DNA of 32,080 nt from JABMMZ01 sp044377005 (GTDB taxonomy: Bacteria > Bacteroidota > Bacteroidia > NS11-12g > UBA955), in NCBI GenBank assembly GCA_044377005.1, contig JBILJV010000022.1, positions 1 to 32,080 of the forward strand. The letters are read 5' to 3'. The notes below the pieces were generated by a model. It made no database searches and was not told where the DNA came from. It saw only the letters and a list, made by a program, of their open reading frames with translations. Below, one piece after another: positions 17,257 to 24,556 of this stretch. Position numbers and translations under genes: made by a program. Numbering within the stretch: position 1 is the first letter of the stretch; each line of letters starts with the position of its first letter.

Positions 17257-18281
17257 GAATTAATAGGTCCAAAAAACTGCTCTGAAGCAAACTTTTTATA
17301 CTTATTTGCTTGATTAAATTTATTAGGTTGTGTTGCTAACAGCGCAGAACTTGGATTTAATAAGTTAAGAAATGGACTTGTTTTTTCGTCTTCTTTAATA
17401 GATGCACGTGCTTCCATTATTTGTTCATATAAATTTAAATCATAGGGCAAATATTCCGAAACATGCTTTAACCCATAATTATTGTAAATGATAGATGAAA
17501 AGGCCTTTAATCCATTCATAAAGGGATATAGGAAGTACTGTAATGAGTCTAATTCTTTGGTATTATCTTCTTTTTTTTCAGTAGCTTGAATAGGGCAAAC
17601 TGGTGGTAAAACAAAATTCAATAAACTAAATAAAGGCCTATGTGCTGCGATTTCTAATAGTTTACTTTTGTTATTATCATTAATTATCAAAATAATTTCA
17701 GCATTAAAGCCTCTTAATTTGCCTGGTCTGCACAACAGCTCGGCTGGATAACTTAAAGAACCAGTTTCATATACAGAGTAAAGTAATTTAGATAATGGCA
17801 GTTCATTTTGATGACTCAATATAGTATCAATACCAGCAATAATAATCACTTTTTTAGCATGTATAATCTGTAGATACTCTTCAATACTGTAAAACGAACA
17901 GTAAATATTACCTGTATTTGCAATGATAAATTTTGCATCGGTAACCACAACATCTGCTTGGTAGTGGTTTTTAACAGTTTCAGAATCAATATCTAAAAGA
18001 ACAGATTGTAAACCTACATGTCTTTGAAAATTGATTTTATCAAATCCTTTAAGGTGTTTATTTATAGTTTCAATAGTGCTAGCATTGTCTGGACACCATG
18101 TTATTTTACCATCTGTTTTTTTGACATTTGTGTCAAATTCAAACAATAGTTTATCAAGATTTTCACATGCTTTCCATCTCCAAAAACTAAGTCTTTTTTT
18201 AGCCAAAGCTAAATCTTTGAAGTGAGCCAAACTCTTATTGAGTTTATGCAGATAAACTGTATGTTTTTCGGTGAAGTTCAT
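17253..18281 (-). CDS. Divergent LUD-domain protein (LutB N-terminal-like), no Fe-S domain
   Basis: A 342-residue soluble protein aligning by eye with the N-terminal half of LutB-type lactate-utilisation proteins: ENLDKLLFEFDTNVKKTDGKITW matches the 'NLDYYLEQL...GG' region in part, ADVVVTDAKFIIANTGNIY matches 'ADIGITGCNFAIAETGSI', and VIIIAGIDTIL matches the 'GMERIVPS' strand. The conserved E of AETG is N here. The C-terminal cysteine clusters of LutB are absent, so it is unlikely to carry iron-sulfur clusters. It begins 3 nt after panC and is presumably co-transcribed. Function unknown; the assignment rests on remembered family patterns. Confidence 0.6.
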   Translation of the reverse strand: MNFTEKHTVYLHKLNKSLAHFKDLALAKKRLSFWRWKACENLDKLLFEFDTNVKKTDGKITWCPDNASTIETINKHLKGFDKINFQRHVGLQSVLLDIDSETVKNHYQADVVVTDAKFIIANTGNIYCSFYSIEEYLQIIHAKKVIIIAGIDTILSHQNELPLSKLLYSVYETGSLSYPAELLCRPGKLRGFNAEIILIINDNNKSKLLEIAAHRPLFSLLNFVLPPVCPIQATEKKEDNTKELDSLQYFLYPFMNGLKAFSSIIYNNYGLKHVSEYLPYDLNLYEQIMEARASIKEDEKTSPFLNLLNPSSALLATQPNKFNQANKYKKFASEQFFGPINS

Positions 18282-18284
18282 TGT

Positions 18285-19121
18285 TTAAATAACCATATTG
18301 TCGATAAGTCTAACATCATCTATAATTACAGCAACTAACAAAATATTATTCCTGCTAGGCATCCATTGCTTATTAGGTATTAGCGTATGCTTATTTGCAA
18401 CAGAAAAATAATCAATTTCAATGGGATATTGTTTTAATAAATTTAAGCCCTCATTAACTGCTGTATTTATGTCAATTTTATTGAAATTTGATTTCACTTC
18501 TTTCATTGCTTTATAGATATTAGAAGCAAGTTTTAAACCTTCTTTACTTAATCTTTTGTTTCTAGAACTCATTGCTAAGCCACTTTTTTCTCTAATAGTA
18601 GGACAAAACTTAAGTCTAATGTTTTTAAAATATTGGTCTCGTAAATTTTTAATAACTAGGCATTGTTGAAAATCTTTTAATCCAAAAAAGGCCTTATGGG
18701 GCTCTACTAAACTAAATAATCTATGAACTACTGCAGCAACTCCAGCAAAATGTCCTGGTCTTTTCTCACCTTCAAAAACCTTATCCAAATCATTTAATGG
18801 AATATCAACATTAGTCATCCCTGAAGGGTATATCTCTTCATAGGTTGGAATGTATAGTAAATCACAATTGATAGATTTGAGTAATTCTATATCTTCTTTG
18901 ATAGTAATGGGGTATTTATTAAAATCTTCTTTATTATTGAACTGTTTGGGGTTTACAAAGATTGAAACAACTGTAAATAAATTTTCTTTTTTACTTTTTT
19001 CTATCAGTTTTAAATGGCCAAGGTGCAAAGCGCCCATAGTAGGAACAAAACCAATTTTTTGATATATTTTAGGGTTTTCTAAGAATTTTTTAAGTTCTCT
19101 ATTCGTTTTAGCTATAAGCAT
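18285..19121 (-). CDS. panC: Pantoate--beta-alanine ligase
   Basis: Makes pantothenate from pantoate, beta-alanine and ATP (coenzyme A pathway). Seen: PTMGALHLGHLKLI with the HxGH nucleotide motif (33-36), SIFVNPKQF, the YPSGM segment, RPGHFAGVAAVVHRLF, FFGLKDFQQ, and the KMSKS-like GLAMSSRN. ATG 19121 gives 278 residues, the usual PanC size; the earlier in-frame ATG at 19163 would add 14 residues overlapping the terminator side. A TTATTTTG-like element lies just upstream (spacer one base short of consensus). panB and panD are not in the window. The LUD gene follows after 3 nt. Confidence 0.94.
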   Translation of the reverse strand: MLIAKTNRELKKFLENPKIYQKIGFVPTMGALHLGHLKLIEKSKKENLFTVVSIFVNPKQFNNKEDFNKYPITIKEDIELLKSINCDLLYIPTYEEIYPSGMTNVDIPLNDLDKVFEGEKRPGHFAGVAAVVHRLFSLVEPHKAFFGLKDFQQCLVIKNLRDQYFKNIRLKFCPTIREKSGLAMSSRNKRLSKEGLKLASNIYKAMKEVKSNFNKIDINTAVNEGLNLLKQYPIEIDYFSVANKHTLIPNKQWMPSRNNILLVAVIIDDVRLIDNMVI

Positions 19122-19171
19122 TTTTTTCTTCTGCAAAATAAGTTGAACCCTACAACAATTCAAATAGTTAT

Positions 19172-19207
19172 TAAAAAAAAATCCGCACTATTTTGGAGTG
19201 CGGATTT
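19172..19207 (-). terminator. Intrinsic terminator of the type IX-secreted protein gene
   Basis: AAATCCGCACT at 19179-19189 pairs perfectly with AGTGCGGATTT at 19197-19207 across a 7-nt loop. On the minus strand the stem is followed by a run of nine U. It lies 21 nt after the stop of the 891-residue protein, ahead of panC, and is the strongest terminator in the window. Confidence 0.88.
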
Positions 19208-19227
19208 CTTAAATATTTATAATTAAA

Positions 19228-21903
19228 TTATCTTCTAATAACTAGTTTTATTGAACCGTTATTTGTATTTCCTCCTTTTGAACCAGAGCTTGTAATTACA
19301 TAAACACCAGATTTAATGGAAGCAGTTTCGAATGAAACACTATTTGTTCCAACCTGAGCTAAGTGTGTATGTGAATATGTTACTTTACCATTGATGTCTA
19401 TTACATTAAGGGTAACTTTCTCATTAACTGGAGAATCGAATTTTACCGTTACTATATCATTGGCTGGATTTGGATAAGCTGAAAATGCCTGAGTCATTTT
19501 TTTAGTAATACCTTCTTTCAGTGAGGTTCTGTATTGAACACATTCAAAAAATCCTCTACCATGTGTTCCTGCATATATAGCACCTTGACTCTTATATGGG
19601 AAATAGAATTGTCTTAATGATAAAGTAGGTACTTTTGGGAATTTACTGTTTACACTTTGTGAAGTCCAAGTATTACCGCCATCGTCACTAGCAAATATAC
19701 CTAAATCTGTACCAACAAAGTAAGTGTTTGAATTAGAATATGTGATTACACCATCGTAAACTGGCATGTCAGGAATATTGTTTGTTATGTTTGTATAACT
19801 AGCAGTGCCTAACATGTCATTTCCTACGAATACATGGCTTCCACCACCGTAATTACCAATTGTGATAAGTGCTTTGTTAGAATTTCTAGGATCTAAGTTC
19901 ACTGAAGTAATAGAACGACCACCAGAATTGAAATTTAAGTTAGTCATTGTTATTCCTGTAGGGATTGACAATTCAGGTGAAAAAGGTAAGTATGTAGCAG
20001 TATTTAAACCATCTACTCTCCATATTGTACTACTATTTGATATAAATAAAGAACTTCCATCAGGGGTAACTTCCATATCCCAAACTTCACCGTTTCCTTG
20101 AGAATTAGCAATTAAATACCAATTTGGTTCTTTGTCAAAGTTTGTGATATCTTCCGCCATCCATACTTGACCATATCTTGCAAAGAACAGTCTTGATTGT
20201 TTATTTTCATAATTTGGATGTTCCCAAAGGATATATTTAGTATTAAAAGGAGCCCAAGTCGAAGGATTGTTATGTGCACAATATTCTGAAGTATCTGTTA
20301 ATCCACTAAATGCTCTTGCAATACGACGATCCCATACGCATAATTGTGTTCTACCAAAATCTTTAGATCTAGTAATACTTCCATAATAAGAAGAAGAAAA
20401 AATGATTGAATTATCTTTGGTTGAAATTTGTGAAGTAAAACCATCTCCACCTTTTATTTCAACAGCAGATTTTGAGGTATTTCCTTTTTTATTGATGTAT
20501 TGTGAACCATTGTCTTGTGTTCCGCCTGTTACGTTACCATTATAATCTGCAGCTACGTAATAAAATTGTGTAGCATTAAAACCAAAGTTTCTTTGAGCAA
20601 AGCTTTTTAAATTGTCTGAACTGAAAGCTAAACCACCATCTGAACCAACAATTAATGTTGGTGGGTTAGTAGACATATCCCATTGTAAAACGTGTTTATC
20701 TGCATGTACATAACTTGGATTTGCTCCACCAAAATCATTTAAAGACGCGATGTACTTGGGATTAGAATTTAATTTCCATTCCGCTAAATAAACACCACCC
20801 ATAATGATGTGGTTTTTATCTTTTGGATTTACAGTAATAACGTTGTTAAAATTACCTTGACCTTGTAATGCGTTAGACAATGGATCAAAATAAACAGAAC
20901 CTGTGTTAATGATTTTAGTCCAAGTTGTAGCTCCATCTGTAGAACGATATACACCTTCTAGTCTTGATGAATTATTTGAAGTCATTAAATAAACGTAGTT
21001 TGGGTCTTCAGGAGAAATAGCGATAGATGCACGTTGAAAACTAATGTTTTCTGGAGTAACTGTAGTCCAATTAGAACCCCTGTCTGAACTTTTAAAAATA
21101 TTACTACCAATTTGCGCATAAATATGTCCATTACTTGCAACTTTAACTTCCTTAGAAGCACCAGTTCTTCCTCTAGTCCAAGTTAATCCATCATCTGAAT
21201 ATTGAACACCTGCATCTGTAGATGCATACATTCTTGTGCCAAATTCGGCAGGTTCAGATGCCAAATAACTAATATTTCCAAAGTTTCTTGTAGAAGGAAC
21301 GTTTGTGAATGTTCTACCTCTGTTTGTAGAAATAAACATTCCATACCCTTGGAAACCAGGAGTACCTCGTAATGTTCCATCAACAGATACGAATTGACCT
21401 TCACCAGTTCCGTATACGATGATACCGTTTGAGTTTTGTGTAATACTAGCAACATTTAAGTTTTCTTGTTGGTCATTTACAGGAAACCAAGAAGACCCTC
21501 TAGTTGTTGATTTGAATAATCCACCACTAACGCCACCAACATACATTATAGACGAAGTATCTTTGTCTTGTAAAAATGCTCTTGTTCTTCCACCAACGTT
21601 ATCTGGACCTAATTCATTCCATGTAGCATTAATAGCTCGTTTGGAACTTATTTGGTTTGATGTGTTTAGTGCATTGAAATACTCTTCAGGACTAACAGTT
21701 CCAGTTGCAATATTTGTACGAATAGAGTTGAAATATTCAGACATTCCAGCAGCTTTTTTACCACCTGGTACTACGTATGAATATAAGGTTTTCATTTGAC
21801 TCTCGTTACGAGAAACGTAGTCACTTTTCTTTGAACTGATTGAAACAAACAAGGTTGATAAAATCACAAAAAATACACTGAGGTAAAGGATTCTTTTTTT
21901 CAT
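19228..21903 (-). CDS. Type IX-secreted Asp-box (BNR/sortilin-like) beta-propeller protein
   Basis: An 891-residue secreted protein. The N-terminus MKKRILYLSVFFVILSTLFV is a signal peptide. The body holds repeated Asp-box/BNR loops: SSDRGSNWT, STDGATTWT, SDDGGNTWT, SDDGLTWT and looser STNRGRTF and STTRGSSW, as in sialidase-like or Vps10/sortilin-like propellers. The last 85 residues are a type A Por sorting domain: SAYPNPANDIVTVKF, NVIDINGKVTY, SGVYVI and the basic end KLVIRR. It is therefore exported across the outer membrane by the type IX system. The catalytic residues of sialidases are not evident, so an adhesive or structural role or a glycosidase role are both possible. It has its own promoter and terminator. 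Confidence 0.9.
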   Translation of the reverse strand: MKKRILYLSVFFVILSTLFVSISSKKSDYVSRNESQMKTLYSYVVPGGKKAAGMSEYFNSIRTNIATGTVSPEEYFNALNTSNQISSKRAINATWNELGPDNVGGRTRAFLQDKDTSSIMYVGGVSGGLFKSTTRGSSWFPVNDQQENLNVASITQNSNGIIVYGTGEGQFVSVDGTLRGTPGFQGYGMFISTNRGRTFTNVPSTRNFGNISYLASEPAEFGTRMYASTDAGVQYSDDGLTWTRGRTGASKEVKVASNGHIYAQIGSNIFKSSDRGSNWTTVTPENISFQRASIAISPEDPNYVYLMTSNNSSRLEGVYRSTDGATTWTKIINTGSVYFDPLSNALQGQGNFNNVITVNPKDKNHIIMGGVYLAEWKLNSNPKYIASLNDFGGANPSYVHADKHVLQWDMSTNPPTLIVGSDGGLAFSSDNLKSFAQRNFGFNATQFYYVAADYNGNVTGGTQDNGSQYINKKGNTSKSAVEIKGGDGFTSQISTKDNSIIFSSSYYGSITRSKDFGRTQLCVWDRRIARAFSGLTDTSEYCAHNNPSTWAPFNTKYILWEHPNYENKQSRLFFARYGQVWMAEDITNFDKEPNWYLIANSQGNGEVWDMEVTPDGSSLFISNSSTIWRVDGLNTATYLPFSPELSIPTGITMTNLNFNSGGRSITSVNLDPRNSNKALITIGNYGGGSHVFVGNDMLGTASYTNITNNIPDMPVYDGVITYSNSNTYFVGTDLGIFASDDGGNTWTSQSVNSKFPKVPTLSLRQFYFPYKSQGAIYAGTHGRGFFECVQYRTSLKEGITKKMTQAFSAYPNPANDIVTVKFDSPVNEKVTLNVIDINGKVTYSHTHLAQVGTNSVSFETASIKSGVYVITSSGSKGGNTNNGSIKLVIRR

Positions 21904-21933
21904 AAATTAATATTTTTTAACTTAAACAATTTT

Positions 21934-21964
21934 CAAATTTAGGATTTTTATTTTTAGTTGTCAA
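21934..21964 (-). promoter_or_regulatory. Bacteroidota promoter (-33 TTG / -7 TAAATTTG)
   Basis: On the minus strand TTG (21962-21964), 20 nt, then TAAATTTG (21934-21941): both elements and the spacing match the Bacteroidota housekeeping consensus. It stands 31 bp before the ATG of the type IX-secreted protein, so the 5' leader is about 25 nt. Confidence 0.7.
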
Positions 21965-21971
21965 CTTTTTT

Positions 21972-22838
21972 TTAAATGTGCTTTTCTGCATGGTATGATG
22001 AACGAACCATAGGGCCACTTTCTACAATACTAAATCCCTTATTTTCACCAACTTCCTTATACATTTTGAATTTTTCTGGATTTATATATTCTTCAACTTT
22101 TAAATGCATTTTGGTTGGTTGTAAGTATTGACCAAGGGTTAAAACGTCACATCCATGTGATAATAAATCATCCATTGCTTTAAAAACCTCTTCTTCATTT
22201 TCTCCCAAACCTAACATTATGCCACTTTTGGTTCTTCGACCTAATTCTTTAGTTCTTTTAATTTGTTCCAAACTTCTTTCGTATTTAGCTTGTGGACGAA
22301 CTATTCTGTATAATCTTTCTACAGTTTCCATATTGTGACTTACTACTTCTGGTTTTTCATTAACAACCATTTCAAGCAAGTCCCAATGTGCTTTAAAATC
22401 TGGAATCAATGTTTCCATAGTAACTCCTGGATTTTCTTTCTTAACTTCTCTTATAGTAGCCGCCCAAACACTTGCACCCTTGTCTTTTAACTCATCTCTG
22501 TTTACTGATGTAATTACACAATGTTTTACTTTCATTAATTTGACAGCTTCAGCAACTCTTTTTGGCTCATCCATATCATATTCTGTTGGTCTACCTGTGG
22601 CAACTGCACAAAACGAACAACTTCTTGTACAAATGTTACCCAAAATCATGAAAGTTGCTGTTCCAGCACCCCAACATTCTGCCATGTTAGGACACCTCCC
22701 GTCTTCGCAAATAGTATGTAATTTGTGTGTTTGAACAATTTTTTTAACAGCAGCGTATTCAACCCCCGAAGGAATTTGTATTTTCAACCAATCTGGTTTC
22801 GTTCTTTTATTAGGTTTTTCTAAAAGTATTTCAGACAT
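21972..22838 (-). CDS. lipA: Lipoyl synthase
   Basis: Radical-SAM enzyme inserting two sulfurs into protein-bound octanoyl groups to make lipoate. Both [4Fe-4S] sites are intact: the auxiliary cluster C44-x4-C49-x5-C55 (CEDGRC, then NMAEC) and the radical-SAM CTRSCSFC (C70, C74, C77). The C-terminal auxiliary-cluster ligand stretch SSYHAEKH is present (RSSYHA). 288 residues is the normal length. It starts 3 nt after the outer-membrane-like gene and is probably cotranscribed with it. lipB is not in the window. Confidence 0.95.
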   Translation of the reverse strand: MSEILLEKPNKRTKPDWLKIQIPSGVEYAAVKKIVQTHKLHTICEDGRCPNMAECWGAGTATFMILGNICTRSCSFCAVATGRPTEYDMDEPKRVAEAVKLMKVKHCVITSVNRDELKDKGASVWAATIREVKKENPGVTMETLIPDFKAHWDLLEMVVNEKPEVVSHNMETVERLYRIVRPQAKYERSLEQIKRTKELGRRTKSGIMLGLGENEEEVFKAMDDLLSHGCDVLTLGQYLQPTKMHLKVEEYINPEKFKMYKEVGENKGFSIVESGPMVRSSYHAEKHI

Positions 22839-22841
22839 TTT

Positions 22842-23594
22842 TTAATAATTTTTACCAAATGCAAAGCTAATGTAAAACCCAGAAAAAATGGTTTTGTTTT
22901 TTATTTCATCCATTATTTTGGGTCGGCTAGGAAAATAATCCAATTGAATGCCTATTTCTATAGATTTAAAATCTGAACGATATGTCCCCCAATCGAAAGA
23001 TATACCAGATTTAAAGCAAATTCCACTTATTATTTTGGTATCTTTTAGGCCTTTGCCAAATGAGGAATAACCTAGTATTTTGTTTTGAGGTGTCGTTAAT
23101 GGATTATATCTAACACTTAAAGTACTACTTGTGTTTATTCCACTTGTGTCAAAAATATCTATATCAACATATACTGGTTTCAAAAATCCAATGATGGGCC
23201 CAATTCCTCCAAAATAAGTTACGCCAATATTGTTTTTAGATTTTTTTTCTGAAATTGTTTTTGAAACCCCTATCATCGGCCTTAAAACATACAATCGATT
23301 TAATTTGCCAAATATATAGGGCGTAGTATTGCCAATTCTTTGGTTTAAAATGCTCTTTTCTTTGAAATGTTTGATGTGCCCTATGTTTATTTCATAAGTT
23401 CTCAAAAGCTTTTTGTTAATATTTGCGGCATTTCTAAAATAAACGCCATTACTATAGCCACTACTGAAAATGCCACCTTTATAATGTGAATCGTCAAAAG
23501 TTATGTCATAAATTTCTTGAGATTGTACATTTAATATGGTGAATATCATCCATAGTTTTAATAAACTATAAAAGTAAATTTTGTATGTTTGCAT
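22842..23594 (-). CDS. Hypothetical exported protein, probably an outer-membrane beta-barrel
   Basis: A 250-residue protein with N-terminal signal MQTYKIYFYSLLKLWMIFTI followed by a likely cleavage after NVQSQ. The rest is rich in alternating aromatic/polar strands (YGSFG-like patterns, GGIGPIIGF, FSGFYISFAFGKNY), typical of Bacteroidota outer-membrane barrel proteins, and it ends in aromatic residues. No named family recognised. The frame is open to an ATG at 23675 inside osmC, but ATG 23594 puts the signal peptide at the N-terminus and clears the osmC coding region; a minus-strand TATTTTTG lies directly ahead of it. lipA follows after 3 nt, an arrangement suggesting only shared transcription. 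Confidence 0.6.
   Translation of the reverse strand: MQTYKIYFYSLLKLWMIFTILNVQSQEIYDITFDDSHYKGGIFSSGYSNGVYFRNAANINKKLLRTYEINIGHIKHFKEKSILNQRIGNTTPYIFGKLNRLYVLRPMIGVSKTISEKKSKNNIGVTYFGGIGPIIGFLKPVYVDIDIFDTSGINTSSTLSVRYNPLTTPQNKILGYSSFGKGLKDTKIISGICFKSGISFDWGTYRSDFKSIEIGIQLDYFPSRPKIMDEIKNKTIFSGFYISFAFGKNY
23584..23591 (+). promoter_or_regulatory. -7 box (TAnnTTTG) for osmC, overlapping the divergent gene
   Basis: TATGTTTG ends 11 bp before the osmC ATG at 23603 and overlaps the start of the divergent gene (ATG 23594 on the minus strand). The upstream in-frame ATG at 23585 lies inside this box, which argues that it is not the translation start. Confidence 0.4.
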
Positions 23595-23602
23595 CAAAAA
23601 TA

Positions 23603-24031
23603 ATGAATACTTCAAAGGTAATATATTTAGGTGAATTAAGAACAAACGCCCAACATTTACAATCACAAAATACAATTGTAACTGATGCGCCTATAGATAA
23701 TCAAGGTAAAGGTGAAGCGTTTTCACCTACCGATTTGGCAGCTACCTCTTTGGCCTCATGTATGCTTACAGTCATTGGTATTTATGCCCAAGCTAATGGA
23801 ATTGAAATGAAAGGTTCTGAAGCTACTGTGAAAAAAATTATGAGTTCAGATGCGCCAAGAAGAATTGTTCAAATTGATGTGTTTGTGAATATAATAACTG
23901 AACACCCTTTGGATGAAAAACACAGAACTATTTTTGAAAGAACAGCACATACCTGTCCTGTGGCAAAAAGTTTGCATCCTGATATTTTTCAAAATATCAA
24001 ATTGAGTTTTAAATCTGTTTCTGAAGCGTAG
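23603..24031 (+). CDS. OsmC/Ohr family peroxiredoxin-like protein
   Basis: A 142-residue OsmC-fold protein. The two conserved active-site cysteines are visible: LASCML in the first half and HTCPVAKSLHP near the end. OsmC/Ohr enzymes reduce organic hydroperoxides with thiols; the subfamily here (short, LGELRTNAQH start) resembles the YhfA/YlmA-type OsmC proteins. ATG 23603 is preferred over ATG 23585 because the latter falls within the -7 box. Its 3' end overlaps the convergent ytxJ by 23 nt. It is a thiol-redox protein next to another thiol-redox gene. Confidence 0.88.
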   Translation: MNTSKVIYLGELRTNAQHLQSQNTIVTDAPIDNQGKGEAFSPTDLAATSLASCMLTVIGIYAQANGIEMKGSEATVKKIMSSDAPRRIVQIDVFVNIITEHPLDEKHRTIFERTAHTCPVAKSLHPDIFQNIKLSFKSVSEA

Positions 24032-24353
24032 TTTCTATTGCAGAAACCGAAATATCAGAATGACTACAATCAAAAACACTATCTCCATTTTCAATAATAA
24101 TTAATTGTGGTGATTCATGAATCACCCTGAATTTATCTGCAAGATGATTTGATATTGAACGGTATCTGATTAAATCTAAATAATAGATAGGAAATTCATT
24201 TAGATGTCTTTTCCATTGTCTTTCCAAACGGTCTTTAACCATTGTACTTATAGAACAACGGGTACTGTGTTTGAAAATTAATTGAGCTTTTGAAAATGAT
24301 TGTTGAATAATTTGATCAACCTGTTCAAGGTTGGACAATTCTATCCAATTCAT
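24009..24353 (-). CDS. ytxJ: YtxJ, bacillithiol-dependent redox-active protein (monothiol bacilliredoxin-like)
   Basis: A 114-residue thioredoxin-like protein of the DUF2847/YtxJ family with the single-cysteine motif HSTRCSIS (C33), the counterpart of the family's HSTRCPIS. Such proteins are thought to de-bacillithiolate substrates; their presence implies bacillithiol in this organism. No other bacillithiol gene is in the window. Its ATG directly abuts the TAA of the 45-residue lipoprotein upstream (TAAATG), and its stop overlaps osmC. Confidence 0.88.
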   Translation of the reverse strand: MNWIELSNLEQVDQIIQQSFSKAQLIFKHSTRCSISTMVKDRLERQWKRHLNEFPIYYLDLIRYRSISNHLADKFRVIHESPQLIIIENGDSVFDCSHSDISVSAIETTLQKQI

Positions 24354-24491
24354 TTATTTTAAGATATTGGTAATTAACGGACTTGTGTTAATTTTGTAGC
24401 CAACTGATGGGCATCTGTCTTTTCTTCCCCCACAAGAAACTGCCATTAAAACAAGAGAAATAGTAATGACCAAAGTTGAAATTTTTTTCAT
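24354..24491 (-). CDS. 45-residue micro-lipoprotein
   Basis: ATG 24491 to TAA 24354. The product starts MKKISTLVITIS, has a lipobox MAVSC, and a short mature part C-GGRKDRC-PSVGYKINTS ending in ITNILK. Two K residues after the start plus a hydrophobic core make a convincing lipoprotein signal. It is the first gene of a unit with ytxJ (zero-nt spacing) and has a -7 box TAATTTTG 26-33 bp upstream. I do not recognise it beyond the small-lipoprotein class; a second small lipoprotein is at 29278. Function unknown. Confidence 0.72.
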   Translation of the reverse strand: MKKISTLVITISLVLMAVSCGGRKDRCPSVGYKINTSPLITNILK

Positions 24492-24516
24492 ATAAATTTT
24501 AAAATAGATTATTTAA

Positions 24517-24524
24517 CAAAATTA
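24517..24524 (-). promoter_or_regulatory. -7 box (TAnnTTTG) for the micro-lipoprotein-ytxJ unit
   Basis: Minus-strand TAATTTTG, 25 nt upstream of the lipoprotein ATG. There is no clean TTG -33 at the expected distance. It also lies inside the upstream in-frame extension of the divergent methyltransferase gene. Confidence 0.45.
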
Positions 24525-24556
24525 AAACAATACTTTCAAATAACGAAATATATTTT

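Noticed and set aside
23595..23675. Upstream extension of the outer-membrane-like gene to ATG 23675
   Set aside because: It would overlap osmC, while a signal peptide starts at 23594.
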